Shown: positions 13,062 to 20,491, counted from the first letter of the stretch. The stretch: 20,580 nt of DNA from CAZTGB01 sp964612965 (GCA_964612965.1 CAZTGB010000012.1:1-20580), one strand, 5' to 3'. Numbers and translations are program-made. Notes: generated from the letters alone by a model not told the origin.

Positions 13062-13400
13062 ATGGGATTATTAATTCGCCTTACTATTAATGTTTTTACA
13101 CTTCTTGTTGTTGAGTATCTGGTACCAGGATTTACCCTGGCCAATTTTTGGACGGCGGTTGTTGCTGCAATTGCTATTGGGATAGTTAACACTTTAATTA
13201 AGCCAATTTTACAACTTATAGCACTTCCGATTTCGATTCTTACTTTTGGACTTTTTGCGTTTTTAGTTAACGTGTTTCTTCTTTGGGTGACTTCGAAGTT
13301 TGTTCCTGGATTTAATATTGCAAACTTTACAACAGCTATAATTGCCTCAATTGTTCTTTCTTTAGTATCCTGGTTTCTTCACAAACTGGCTTCTGAATAA
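13062..13400 (+). CDS. Phage-holin family 4-like membrane protein (DUF360 type)
   Basis: A 112-residue, very hydrophobic protein with four predicted transmembrane segments arranged as two similar halves: each has a VPGF motif (LVPGFTLANFWTA and FVPGFNIANFTTA) followed by a glycine/alanine-rich helix. This matches the small four-helix membrane family called phage holin family 4, which is common in ordinary bacterial chromosomes. A lytic role is not implied here, as no phage genes are nearby. It has its own promoter and is convergent with the RRM gene. Confidence 0.85.
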   Translation: MGLLIRLTINVFTLLVVEYLVPGFTLANFWTAVVAAIAIGIVNTLIKPILQLIALPISILTFGLFAFLVNVFLLWVTSKFVPGFNIANFTTAIIASIVLSLVSWFLHKLASE

Positions 13401-13427
13401 ATGTTGTTAAATTGATCACAGTGATTA

Positions 13428-13461
13428 TTGGTGTATGTTTAGTTTTTTACTAACCCACCAA
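13428..13461. other. Hairpin between convergent genes
   Basis: TTGGTG (13428-13433) pairs with CACCAA (13456-13461), and inside it GTTTAGT pairs with ACTAAC around a T-rich loop. It lies between the ends of the holin-like gene and the RRM gene and may act as a shared terminator or 3' end stabiliser. There is no U-tract after the stem on either strand, so termination is uncertain. The remaining spacer up to 13581 shows nothing else I can support. Confidence 0.35.
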
Positions 13462-13581
13462 AAACATAATCAAATAAACACTTGACGAGACAAAACCAAT
13501 CTAGAAGTCAAACTCCAAATGAATTCACAAAAAAGGTTAAACTTACTAGCAACATTATTAAACCGATCAAATTTACCAATA

Positions 13582-13836
13582 TTACTGTCTTGGTTGCATT
13601 GGACGGGCTTCGTTGACGTTAAGTTTTCTTCCTTTAAGGTCGTATTGATTAAATTTCTCAATGGCTGCTTTTGCTTCCTCTGCGTTTGCAAATTCGACAA
13701 AACCAAATCCTCTTGATCTTCCTGTCATTTTATCCATTAAAACGACGGCATCTGTTACGGTCCCCGCTTGAGAGAAAAGATCTCTTAAGTCGTCAGAAGT
13801 TACTTCCCACGCTAAATTTCCTATAAAAAGTTTCAT
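13582..13836 (-). CDS. RRM-type RNA-binding protein
   Basis: An 84-residue protein consisting of one RNA recognition motif. RNP2 is LFIGNL (3-8), RNP1 is RGFGFVEF (42-49), and the C-terminal strand LKGRKLNVNEARP completes the fold. Bacterial single-RRM proteins of this size bind single-stranded RNA and are often linked to cold response in cyanobacteria. The role in this organism is unknown, but an RNA chaperone or stability factor is likely. A 9-bp inverted repeat lies 15-36 nt upstream of the start and could be an operator or an autoregulatory RNA hairpin. No Shine-Dalgarno is visible. Confidence 0.93.
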   Translation of the reverse strand: MKLFIGNLAWEVTSDDLRDLFSQAGTVTDAVVLMDKMTGRSRGFGFVEFANAEEAKAAIEKFNQYDLKGRKLNVNEARPMQPRQ

Positions 13837-13850
13837 AAATTATTATTTGA

Positions 13851-13872
13851 CAAATTGGTTAGCACCAATTTG
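13851..13872. repeat. Perfect 9-bp inverted repeat upstream of the RRM gene
   Basis: CAAATTGGT (13851-13859), loop TAGC, ACCAATTTG (13864-13872). It lies 15 nt upstream of the RRM start codon. In RNA it would form a hairpin in any 5' leader; in DNA it could be a dimeric repressor site. It lacks a U-tract, so it is not a terminator. Confidence 0.7.
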
Positions 13873-13952
13873 GTTATTCTGTCACCCCCTTTCATTAATA
13901 TAACCTTGGAGATTGCTAATTACTAGACACTCACAAAGCTTAAGGATTATTA

Positions 13953-13958
13953 TATAAT
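13953..13958 (+). promoter_or_regulatory. -10 box of the 57-residue protein gene
   Basis: TATAAT ends 6 nt before the ATG at 13965, placing the transcription start on the A of the start codon. No convincing -35. Confidence 0.45.
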
Positions 13959-13964
13959 ACATAT

Positions 13965-14138
13965 ATGTCAAAAGCAAAAGGGGATAATAAAGAAGAACTA
14001 AAGGCTCCTGCCGTGCCTCTACCTGAGATCCTTAAGAAAAGATCAATGTTCTCGGGTGGATCTGCATTTGATGTCAAAGGCTCATTTCAAAAATTTACTC
14101 CAAAGACATTTAGAATTACGCAGCACAAAGGGGGATAA
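13965..14138 (+). CDS. Small basic protein of unknown function (57 residues)
   Basis: Begins MSKAKGDNKEELKAPAV and ends with the motif KTFRITQHKGG before TAA. It is lysine-rich, without signal peptide or membrane helix, and probably partly disordered with an ordered C-terminus. A consensus -10 box 6 nt upstream of the ATG and the promoter of the next gene just after its stop support it as a real gene. I do not recognise a family. A basic cytoplasmic peptide next to a trigger factor could be ribosome- or nucleic-acid-associated, but that is a guess. Confidence 0.5.
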   Translation: MSKAKGDNKEELKAPAVPLPEILKKRSMFSGGSAFDVKGSFQKFTPKTFRITQHKGG

Positions 14139-14140
14139 AA

Positions 14141-14169
14141 TTGTGGGTGTTCTTGAGTTCTGATATAAT
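14141..14169 (+). promoter_or_regulatory. Promoter of the trigger factor operon
   Basis: TTGTGG (14141-14146), a 17-nt spacer and TATAAT (14164-14169) with TG in the extended position, ending 8 nt before the ATG at 14178. Confidence 0.6.
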
Positions 14170-14177
14170 AGCTTCGT

Positions 14178-15044
14178 ATGAGCAAAGTAAAGAAACCTGA
14201 TTCTGTTGAGATTACTTCAGTTGTTGCAAGAGAAAGCGATGGCAATGTTCAGATTACTTTTACTATTCCTTTTACAATAGTTCAAAAGGCTGAAGAAGAA
14301 ACAGTCATTGAAATGGCTAATGATATTGAAGTGCCAGGTTATAGGAAGGGTAAAGCTCCCATTTCAAAAGTTACTCCAAAAATTCCCCATCAAACACTAG
14401 TAGAGCACTCTTTAAGTCATATACTCCCCAAAGCCTTAGCAGAAGCCATTAAAAAGCATTGTATTAAAATTGCGGTTTATCCTAAATATGAGCTAATTAG
14501 TGCTAAAACAGGAGAAGCTTGGCAGATTAAGGCTATAACTTGTGAGTTACCTGAAATTAAACTTCCAGATTATAAATCTCAAATTCCTGGAGAAATCCGC
14601 GCAATTTCAATTAAGAAAGATCCAACTCGTAAGGAAAAGGAGAACGCTGTTATCAAGTATCTTGTCGAAAACATTAAGTTTGAGGTGCCAAATATTTTAA
14701 TTGATGAAGAGGTTAACTCAAGACTCAATAGTCTCCTTGCCAGAATCGAGAAATTAGGACTTGCTCTTGAAAGCTACTTAGCTTCACTTGGAAAAAATCC
14801 AGATAGTCTAAGAAGTGAGTATCAAACTCAGGCTCACGATGCTATAAAACTCGACTTAATTTTAAGCCGTGTAATTGAAGCCGAACAAATTAAAACTGAC
14901 GAAAAAGAATTGGCAAGCGCCCTTGAAGTTTCTCAAACTGCTAACAAACTTGAAGAGGGGGAAGATATCAACCAAAGAAAAAGAATCCTTACGTCTATAC
15001 TTAAGAAACGCAAAGCTCTTGAATTTTTAGTCAATTTGGCTTAA
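14178..15044 (+). CDS. tig: Trigger factor-like chaperone lacking the PPIase domain
   Basis: A 288-residue protein with the trigger factor ribosome-binding domain: VQITFTIPF...VIEMANDIEVPGYRKGKAPISKV (about 25-70), where PGYRKGKAP matches the family loop G-F-R-x-G-x-x-P that docks at the ribosomal exit tunnel. A C-terminal chaperone region follows (about 155-285, NIKFEVPNILIDEEVNSRL and so on). The FKBP-type prolyl isomerase domain normally between them is missing, which explains the length against the usual 430 or so. It should shield nascent chains without isomerase activity. It shares a promoter with the next gene, which starts 10 nt after its stop. Confidence 0.8.
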   Translation: MSKVKKPDSVEITSVVARESDGNVQITFTIPFTIVQKAEEETVIEMANDIEVPGYRKGKAPISKVTPKIPHQTLVEHSLSHILPKALAEAIKKHCIKIAVYPKYELISAKTGEAWQIKAITCELPEIKLPDYKSQIPGEIRAISIKKDPTRKEKENAVIKYLVENIKFEVPNILIDEEVNSRLNSLLARIEKLGLALESYLASLGKNPDSLRSEYQTQAHDAIKLDLILSRVIEAEQIKTDEKELASALEVSQTANKLEEGEDINQRKRILTSILKKRKALEFLVNLA

Positions 15045-15054
15045 TATCGCGGGT

Positions 15055-15684
15055 ATGACAGACCAAAAAAAGAAGCAGATTCAAAATGCGGGTAAGCAGA
15101 GTGTGATTGAGTCTTTAAAAGACCTGGGAGGATCAACCACAAGTGACCTTGGCGATCTTCTAAAAGGCACTTCAGAGGACTTCTTCAGTGAGTTAATAGG
15201 TCTTCCCAGAGCTCAGAAGAAAGTATCGGGAGATCTTGCCCGCGGAGAGAGCCTTAAAATGAATGAGGCTATGAGCGGAAAAGCTGAAGAAAATAAAAAA
15301 CTAAGAGCCCAAATATCTTTAGAGAGAAATATGAGCGCTGACGAAAAAAGACTAACTGATGAAAAAATCGGACAATTGAGGGTTCGGCTTCAAGCCTTAA
15401 TGAGTGAGATTGCTAAACTTGCAGCTACAACAAGTGGAATAGCGCAGGAAGTTGAGATTGCTACAGTTCAAGCTCCAGTAAACCCAGGAATATATCACAT
15501 AGTGTTCTTTGAAAAATTAATTGAGTTTATGCAATCCTTTAGAAGGAAAATTGAACAATCAAGTATTTGGCTTCAATCTTCAAACAAAAGAGCTCAGAAG
15601 AAAAATTATTGGAGTATGTACAAGAAAAAAGGAAGTAGCTTCCTTCTTTCTCCTGATCACTACTTGCAAAGATCTGCGGGCTAG
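15055..15684 (+). CDS. Conserved-type protein of unknown function (possibly DUF5660)
   Basis: A 209-residue cytoplasmic protein. The N-terminus is polar and low complexity (about 1-60), followed by a long charged coiled coil (about 65-130), and ends with a compact aromatic and basic motif WSMYKKKGSSFLLSPDHYLQRSAG-type tail. That tail and the layout remind me of a CPR-restricted family I recall as DUF5660, which I cannot verify here. It lies 10 nt after the trigger factor gene and is probably cotranscribed, so a link to translation or protein folding is possible. No catalytic motif is seen. Confidence 0.65.
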   Translation: MTDQKKKQIQNAGKQSVIESLKDLGGSTTSDLGDLLKGTSEDFFSELIGLPRAQKKVSGDLARGESLKMNEAMSGKAEENKKLRAQISLERNMSADEKRLTDEKIGQLRVRLQALMSEIAKLAATTSGIAQEVEIATVQAPVNPGIYHIVFFEKLIEFMQSFRRKIEQSSIWLQSSNKRAQKKNYWSMYKKKGSSFLLSPDHYLQRSAG

Positions 15685-15690
15685 TATAAA
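15685..15690 (+). promoter_or_regulatory. -10 box of the leader/attenuator
   Basis: TATAAA begins directly after the TAG stop of the preceding gene. TTGCAA at 15664-15669 is a weak -35 with a short 15-nt spacer. Predicted start near 15697, 9 nt before the leader ATG. Confidence 0.4.
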
Positions 15691-15705
15691 ATCCCTAGAA
15701 TTCAT

Positions 15706-15777
15706 ATGAAGTTCATGTCCCTCATTATTGTCAGCTTTAGTCTCCTTTTTGGAGCTTCTGACCTAGTGAGAGGATAA
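15706..15777 (+). CDS. Putative 23-residue leader peptide
   Basis: A short ORF, MKFMSLIIVSFSLLF then GASDLVRG, lies between a -10 box and an intrinsic terminator, upstream of a three-gene operon. Eight of 23 residues are Leu, Ile or Val, with a run SLIIVSFSLLF. Its last codons (GTG AGA GG) are the strand that can pair with the terminator's 5' arm, so a ribosome reaching the stop would block that pairing. This is the classical layout of amino-acid attenuation. It may alternatively be a meaningless ORF or a tiny membrane peptide, since the same composition fits a short hydrophobic helix. Confidence 0.4.
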   Translation: MKFMSLIIVSFSLLFGASDLVRG

Positions 15778-15827
15778 GATTAACTAAAATTACAAAACAC
15801 AAACCTCTCACAAGAGAGGTTTTTTTA
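15766..15827 (+). promoter_or_regulatory. Predicted transcription attenuator
   Basis: GTGAGAGG (15766-15773) is perfectly complementary to CCTCTCAC (15804-15811), which is the 5' arm and loop of the terminator. The antiterminator and terminator stems exclude each other. A third hairpin (GTCAG...CTGAC with CTCC/GGAG, 15730-15762) ends just before the antiterminator strand. The downstream ATP-grasp gene starts 12 nt after the U-tract. Confidence 0.5.
15801..15827 (+). terminator. Intrinsic terminator upstream of the ATP-grasp operon
   Basis: A perfect 9-bp stem, AAACCTCTC with GAGAGGTTT, loop ACAA, with a T-run to 15826. It ends the transcript of the trigger factor operon or attenuates the following operon. 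Confidence 0.88.
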
Positions 15828-15838
15828 TACTTAAAAAC

Positions 15839-17116
15839 ATGTTTAATGACAGACGATATGAAAATGGAGAATCACTGAGGCAGGCTCTTATGGTTGCCAG
15901 AGAAAATGGCGGCCAGATTTTGGATGGTGGAGGTAAAAGATATGCTCGTTTCGTATTGAATGGCGAGTTGCCAAAAGCAAAAGACCATGAGAGAGAATTA
16001 AAGTCGGGCCTGGTAGTGGGTAGTGTCGTAATTAATAAAATTGTACCGAGAATTTTAGCAAGCGATGAAGAAACTAAAAAGCTCATTGAGCCATTTTTTG
16101 ACAAAGATGCCTTAAATTATATTAAGGAATATATAACAATACATGGGACTAAAAAACAGGATAATCCTATAAGTAGAACCGATATGCTTTTGACAAATGA
16201 GGGTTTGAGGGTTATAGAAATAAACCCTGATGCCCCTGAGGGATATGGTTTAACTCACGCTGCTGACGAGATTCAGAACGTTTCCGAACACAAACAAAGA
16301 AATAGTATGTGGAAGTATTTCCATTACGCACAACTTAAATTTTTAGGGGAAATGCGAAGACGATCTCGTGATGTAAGAGCCGTAATTCCTTTTTGGTCTA
16401 AAGGAAATCTTTCTCCTATTGATGCACTTTACATGCAAAATGATTTACAAGAGAAGGGTATAAATGCTGTTGCGCTACCTGTCGAGCAATTAAGATCGGG
16501 AAATCCCAATGATTTTAATTGTATTCTTCGTACCATATCAACTGGAACTGAAACCTGGAAAGCTCATAAACACCTACCACTTTATGCTGATAAAACATAT
16601 TTACAACTTCCTCAGTTCCCAGCCCCTTGGACCGATATCGCCGGACTAAAGCATTTTATATCGCTTGCCTACAAGATATCTCGAAATCCGTTCTTGCAGA
16701 AAAAATATGGTGTTAATATTTTTGAGGCATGGGCAATGTCCAAAGTTTTACTTGAAACACATTCTCCGACCTCAACAAGTATAAGAGGAATGATTTCTAA
16801 ATTTAATAGGGATAAAGAAGGGTGGGTGGCAAAAGAAATACACTCATCCCACGGTGACGGATTTAGAGATGGCCATAGCGTAATTTCAGCCTTAAAGAGC
16901 GGTAAATTTATATTGCAAAGAAAAGCAGATTGCAAGCTAACTGGTCGCATCACCTATCTTGATGTTAACGGGGAGATAAGACACGGAAATAAATGGCTAG
17001 TTGATATGGACCCAATGGGAGTTATCGGTGGAAGAGTTTATTTATGTCTAAGAGCTTGTCCAAGTCATCCTATGAATGTTGCAGGACAAAATGGTGGGGG
17101 GTTATATAACCCTTAA
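15839..17116 (+). CDS. Circularly permuted ATP-grasp-like ligase
   Basis: A 425-residue soluble protein. RTDMLLTNEGLRVIEINPDAPEG-type sequence (113-134, Glu127, Asn129, Asp131) matches the E-x-N-x-D-x-P block of circularly permuted ATP-grasp and glutathionylspermidine-synthase-like enzymes. WVAKEIHSSHGDGF (329-342) looks like the nucleotide-binding lysine strand and glycine-rich loop. KFILQRKAD (356-364), VDMDPMGVIGGRVY (388-401), LRA and MNVAGQNGGG (412-421) match the C-terminal metal and phosphate-binding part. Such enzymes activate a carboxylate as acyl phosphate and join it to an amine. The substrate is unknown. It heads an operon with an alanine-dehydrogenase-family enzyme (13-nt gap) and an Ntn acyltransferase, behind an attenuator. 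It is not peptidoglycan Ddl, which has a different order of motifs. Confidence 0.65.
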   Translation: MFNDRRYENGESLRQALMVARENGGQILDGGGKRYARFVLNGELPKAKDHERELKSGLVVGSVVINKIVPRILASDEETKKLIEPFFDKDALNYIKEYITIHGTKKQDNPISRTDMLLTNEGLRVIEINPDAPEGYGLTHAADEIQNVSEHKQRNSMWKYFHYAQLKFLGEMRRRSRDVRAVIPFWSKGNLSPIDALYMQNDLQEKGINAVALPVEQLRSGNPNDFNCILRTISTGTETWKAHKHLPLYADKTYLQLPQFPAPWTDIAGLKHFISLAYKISRNPFLQKKYGVNIFEAWAMSKVLLETHSPTSTSIRGMISKFNRDKEGWVAKEIHSSHGDGFRDGHSVISALKSGKFILQRKADCKLTGRITYLDVNGEIRHGNKWLVDMDPMGVIGGRVYLCLRACPSHPMNVAGQNGGGLYNP

Positions 17117-17129
17117 TTAATATAAGGCT

Positions 17130-18173
17130 ATGTTAATAGGACTACCCAAAGAAACCAAATTGTTTGAAAATAGAGTTTCTCTAATTCCAAAACATGTTGC
17201 TCTTCTCGTTAAGAATGGGCACAGAGTATATATAGAGAAAGATACGGGAGTTGCAGCTGGTTTCACTAATCAAGAATATAAAGCTTCGGGTGCTGAAATT
17301 GTTAGTCGTGATCAGGTTTATAAATGTCCAATGATAGTGAGAGTCAAAAGACCTCAACTTAAAACACTTAAACAGAATCAAATTCTTTTAGGATATCTAC
17401 ATGTAGAAAAAGGTGAGAATCCAGAATTATTAAATAGGATTCAACAGAAAAAAATCACAGCATTTGCAAATCATCTTTTTAAAGATGCCGAGGGAAAAAG
17501 ACTTGTAAACCTTGGTTATGAAGCTGGAGTAGTGGGTATATATGAAGGCTTAAGACTCCACGGAAAACTACTTAAAGATCATGGTGAAGATAATCCATTT
17601 TATAACCTACCCTCGTCATTGATTTTAAAATCAGAGGTTAATTTAGTTAGAGAGATTAAAAAAATTTCTAGAAAACTAATTAGAAAACCAAATATTTATA
17701 TCATCGGTAATGGCCTTGTGGCTAAAGGATGTAAGCTAATTTTAAATCAAATTAAAGTTCCTTATTTCGTTTTACACAGAGAGGAAACAAGGAATATAAA
17801 GAAATATCTTCATGAAGCAGATATTCTTATAAATGCAACCTATTGGTTACCTGGTGACAGACCTATTATAACCAGAAAGCTTTTGAAGGATATTAAACCA
17901 ACAACTCCGATTATTGATGTTTCTTGTGAGGAAGCTGGGGCTGTTGAGACTACAATAGAGAGAACTTGGGCTAACCCTACATACAAGGTAGATGGAATTA
18001 CACATTTTGCCGTTGGTAATTTACCCTCGGCGGTTGCAAACGACTCAACCGTTCATTTGAGTAAAATGACATATCCATATGTACTTAAAATTGCTAATGG
18101 TGATTACAACAATTCTGGTCTTATTGTAAACAAAGGAATTTTACAAAAGATAAAATTACGACCGACAATATGA
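17130..18173 (+). CDS. Alanine dehydrogenase/opine synthase-family oxidoreductase
   Basis: A 347-residue NAD(P)-dependent enzyme of the AlaDH/PNT family. The N-terminus MLIGLPKETKLFENRVSLIP aligns with alanine dehydrogenase (Arg15). RVKRP (Lys73) and YLH (His91) match its substrate-binding residues. IYIIGNGLVAKG is the dinucleotide-binding loop, and VDGITHFAVGNLPSAV with YPYVLKIANG matches the C-terminus. The catalytic D-Q-G-G-C block is replaced by SCEEAGAVET, so the usual Asp is Glu. A long basic insert (about 145-185) is also unusual. Saccharopine dehydrogenase and N5-carboxyethyl-ornithine synthase are relatives, so reductive condensation of a keto acid with an amine is as likely as alanine oxidation. 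The next gene overlaps it by ATGA. Confidence 0.75.
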   Translation: MLIGLPKETKLFENRVSLIPKHVALLVKNGHRVYIEKDTGVAAGFTNQEYKASGAEIVSRDQVYKCPMIVRVKRPQLKTLKQNQILLGYLHVEKGENPELLNRIQQKKITAFANHLFKDAEGKRLVNLGYEAGVVGIYEGLRLHGKLLKDHGEDNPFYNLPSSLILKSEVNLVREIKKISRKLIRKPNIYIIGNGLVAKGCKLILNQIKVPYFVLHREETRNIKKYLHEADILINATYWLPGDRPIITRKLLKDIKPTTPIIDVSCEEAGAVETTIERTWANPTYKVDGITHFAVGNLPSAVANDSTVHLSKMTYPYVLKIANGDYNNSGLIVNKGILQKIKLRPTI

Positions 18174-19150
18174 AATTTTTAAAAATAGTTTCTGAAACTC
18201 ATTATGCTGCTTTTTTCCAAGTTGGAACCGCATTGAAAAAGCAAATCAAGAACAGAACTCTACAAAAGATAAACTCTCTAGGGAAAAAATATACTACTCT
18301 CTGCAACAAAGCAAACTTGATATATAAAAATGTTGAGAAAGAATACCCCAAATACTACCAAGAGCTCCAGGGTTTAGCTGATGGATCAGGATTGAAACTT
18401 GAGGAGATTTTACTCGCTAATTGTTCTGACATTTACGATATGGAGGAACATTGTACTTCGGTCGTTGTCAAAGATAAAAATAATAATTTTCTTCTTGCTC
18501 ATAACGAAGATGAATCCAGTCCAGATTTTAAAAAAGATGCTTATAATTTTGATGTAACAATTGGTGAGGATAATTCTCACTATTTTGGATTTGGAGTTTG
18601 TCGGTCGTTAATTGGAGCATCAATTTCATCAAGTAATTCAGTAATACAATTTGTAAACACTCTCAAACCAACAACCGCCATTAAAGGTTTACCTAGAAAT
18701 GTTGTAGCAAGAATACTACTTGATATTAAAAATCCTAATGACTTAATTAAAACCTTAAATAAAATAACACCATCGTCATCATATCATCATACAATTTTTT
18801 TTAGAAAACAAAGAAGGTTGTATAGTGTTGAATATGCCAATAACAAAAGGGTTATTAAAAAAATCGATCCTCCTTTTACACATACTAATCATTTTCTATC
18901 TCATTTGAAGAAAAATAATAATATTACCTCAGACTCGTCTAATTTCAGATACGACAAATGTTCTGTTTCAATGGGTAAGATCAAAAGTAGAAAAGATCTT
19001 ATGAAACTAATGTCTGATAAGACTGGTTCCTCGAACGGCGTATCTAGACCTACAACTATTTACTCGGTAATAATAACGGATAATTTAAAAGAAGTTTATT
19101 TAGCAAAAGGAAGACCTACAAAGGTCGAGGATTATAAGCGTTTGGTTTAG
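18170..19150 (+). CDS. C45/AAT-type Ntn-hydrolase (acyltransferase or amidase)
   Basis: A 326-residue protein resembling acyl-CoA:6-aminopenicillanate acyltransferase and peptidase C45. The start HYAAFFQVGTALKKQI and the helix EYPKYYQELQGLADGSGLKLEEILLANC match the family's N-terminal alpha chain. EHCTSVVVKDKNNNFLLAHNEDE carries the expected Ntn nucleophile Cys95, at which self-cleavage would occur, and Asn112-Glu113-Asp114. Family enzymes form or cleave amide bonds on amino-acid derived molecules. There is no signal peptide, so it acts in the cytoplasm. Its start overlaps the dehydrogenase stop (ATGA), which implies translational coupling. It may modify the product of the ATP-grasp ligase. 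Confidence 0.75.
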   Translation: MKFLKIVSETHYAAFFQVGTALKKQIKNRTLQKINSLGKKYTTLCNKANLIYKNVEKEYPKYYQELQGLADGSGLKLEEILLANCSDIYDMEEHCTSVVVKDKNNNFLLAHNEDESSPDFKKDAYNFDVTIGEDNSHYFGFGVCRSLIGASISSSNSVIQFVNTLKPTTAIKGLPRNVVARILLDIKNPNDLIKTLNKITPSSSYHHTIFFRKQRRLYSVEYANNKRVIKKIDPPFTHTNHFLSHLKKNNNITSDSSNFRYDKCSVSMGKIKSRKDLMKLMSDKTGSSNGVSRPTTIYSVIITDNLKEVYLAKGRPTKVEDYKRLV

Positions 19151-19185
19151 ACAACAAGAGCAAAATAAATTCTCCTATCGACAGA

Positions 19186-20483
19186 TTATAACCAGGATGC
19201 AAATTTCTCTTTAAGTTTCTGTGCTGCTTCTTCTCCCTCTTTTAAATCAACAGGTGTTAAAAGTGGACCAGAAGTTTTCATATCTTTTCTGCCACTTAAT
19301 TCTAAAGCCATCCTCTGAGTTAGTTTTTCCGCAGTTGCACAAACTTCGAGTGGAACTGCATCAACTAAATTATTTTCTCCATCGTATATGTTAAATTGTC
19401 TTATGGGGCAAACCCCTACAGCATTCCCTACAAACAGTGCGCTAACTACTTTGTGACTTCTTAAATCATTAAGGCTTACAACTTTTTCTGTAGTTGGAAT
19501 CCGTAAGAATGGAGCCATATGATCAATTATGTATTGCCTTGTCGTTCCACCAAGTATATTTGTATTCATGGGTTGGTATAGTATTTCCCCTTTATCTGTT
19601 ATAAACAAATAATCTTCACCACCAGCATCAGCCATTACTCCATTTCTAATTATTTGTTCTGCCACAGCTGCTTTATTTGTTGGATGGAACGGCGTTGGTT
19701 CATCTGTTTTTGGGTCGACCCAGTACGGACCAAAGAACCCAACTTCGTGATTTCCCAACTCTCTGGCTCTTCTACCTAGTGCACCTGCCGAACCATATCC
19801 TCCAAAAGCTTTTGCGTTAATGGGGTTAAATCTTCTTGTTTCCATAAATACTGCGACATCAGCCCCATTTGAATAGGCGGACGCGTCTAGATATTGCCCC
19901 ATTGAACTTATGTCGATTGTCATTTCTAATCCGTCTGTAGCCCTTATACCCGTTCCAATACCAGAAACTCTACAGGCGGCGGGTCTAATATAACCTCTCA
20001 TCGTAGGCTTTCCATCTTTGTCAAAAAAAACATGGGAAGACATGGAAGCTAAATCAATAAGTGCTTGGCTATGATTCCTAAGAGTTCTGTCGTCAACAAA
20101 ACCAGATAGACCCATTACTTGAAGTGACCTTTTATATCTGGCCATTCTTTGTTCGTGCAAAACTAAATTTGCTCCGACAACTTCGCCGTTATCATCTATT
20201 ACCGGTCTTAACCCGCAGCCTTCAAATACTCCTTGGGAATAGTGGAGGCCGGCGTTGTCAATATCTAATGCCGATCGTAAAGCAGGGTGCCATCCTGGAC
20301 CCATTATAATTTTGTCAGAGCCTGCGTGTTTACGTACAATTATGTTGACGCCAGGAAGTCTTCTTTCGTATNNNNNNNNNNAATTGGCCCTGGAGTTGGA
20401 TAAGCACATAAAATTTCTCGTTGGGGTAAATAGTCAGTTACCGTATTAATCAGAGGTTCACTGTGACTAGTTTCCGTAGCCAT
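19186..20483 (-). CDS. Class IV aminotransferase (branched-chain type), interrupted by assembly gap
   Basis: A PLP enzyme that moves an amino group between an amino acid and a keto acid. Fold-type IV features: LHYSQGVFEGCGLRP (the conserved G-x-x-x-F-E-G-x-R-like block), the probable PLP lysine in INAKAFGGYGSAGALGRRA, and EDYLFITDKGEILYQPMNTNIL, equal to the family's E-x-x-x-x-N-I-F region. Branched-chain aminotransferase is the closest match; D-amino-acid transaminase is a relative. The gene contains ten Ns. An ATG at 20483 opens 34 codons (MATETSHSEPLINTVTDYL...) that reach the gap and probably form the true N-terminus; the placeholder gap length puts it out of frame. It is convergent with the ATP-grasp operon, 35 nt from its end. 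Confidence 0.83.
20372..20381. other. Assembly gap (Ns)
   Basis: Ten Ns within the aminotransferase gene, near its N-terminus. The real length is unknown; a length of 2 modulo 3 would restore a single reading frame. Confidence 0.95.
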
Positions 20484-20491
20484 TAAAGATG

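Noticed and set aside
13062..13400. Holin-like protein as a sign of a prophage
   Set aside because: This four-helix family is common in bacterial chromosomes, and no capsid, terminase, tail or endolysin cassette is nearby. The lysozyme-like genes are 6 kb away with their own signals.
13470..13716. ORFs on both strands overlapping the end of the RRM gene
   Set aside because: They are alternative frames of the RRM gene and its 3' flank. The RRM frame carries clear RNP1 and RNP2 motifs.
16669..16953. 94-codon - strand ORF inside the ATP-grasp gene
   Set aside because: It is antisense to a well-supported gene and has no recognisable motif. The same applies to - strand ORFs at 15808-16104, 17181-17381, 11615-11866 and 5680-5871.
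19151..19185. Terminator between the C45 gene and the convergent aminotransferase
   Set aside because: The 35-nt spacer has no stem followed by a U-tract on either strand.
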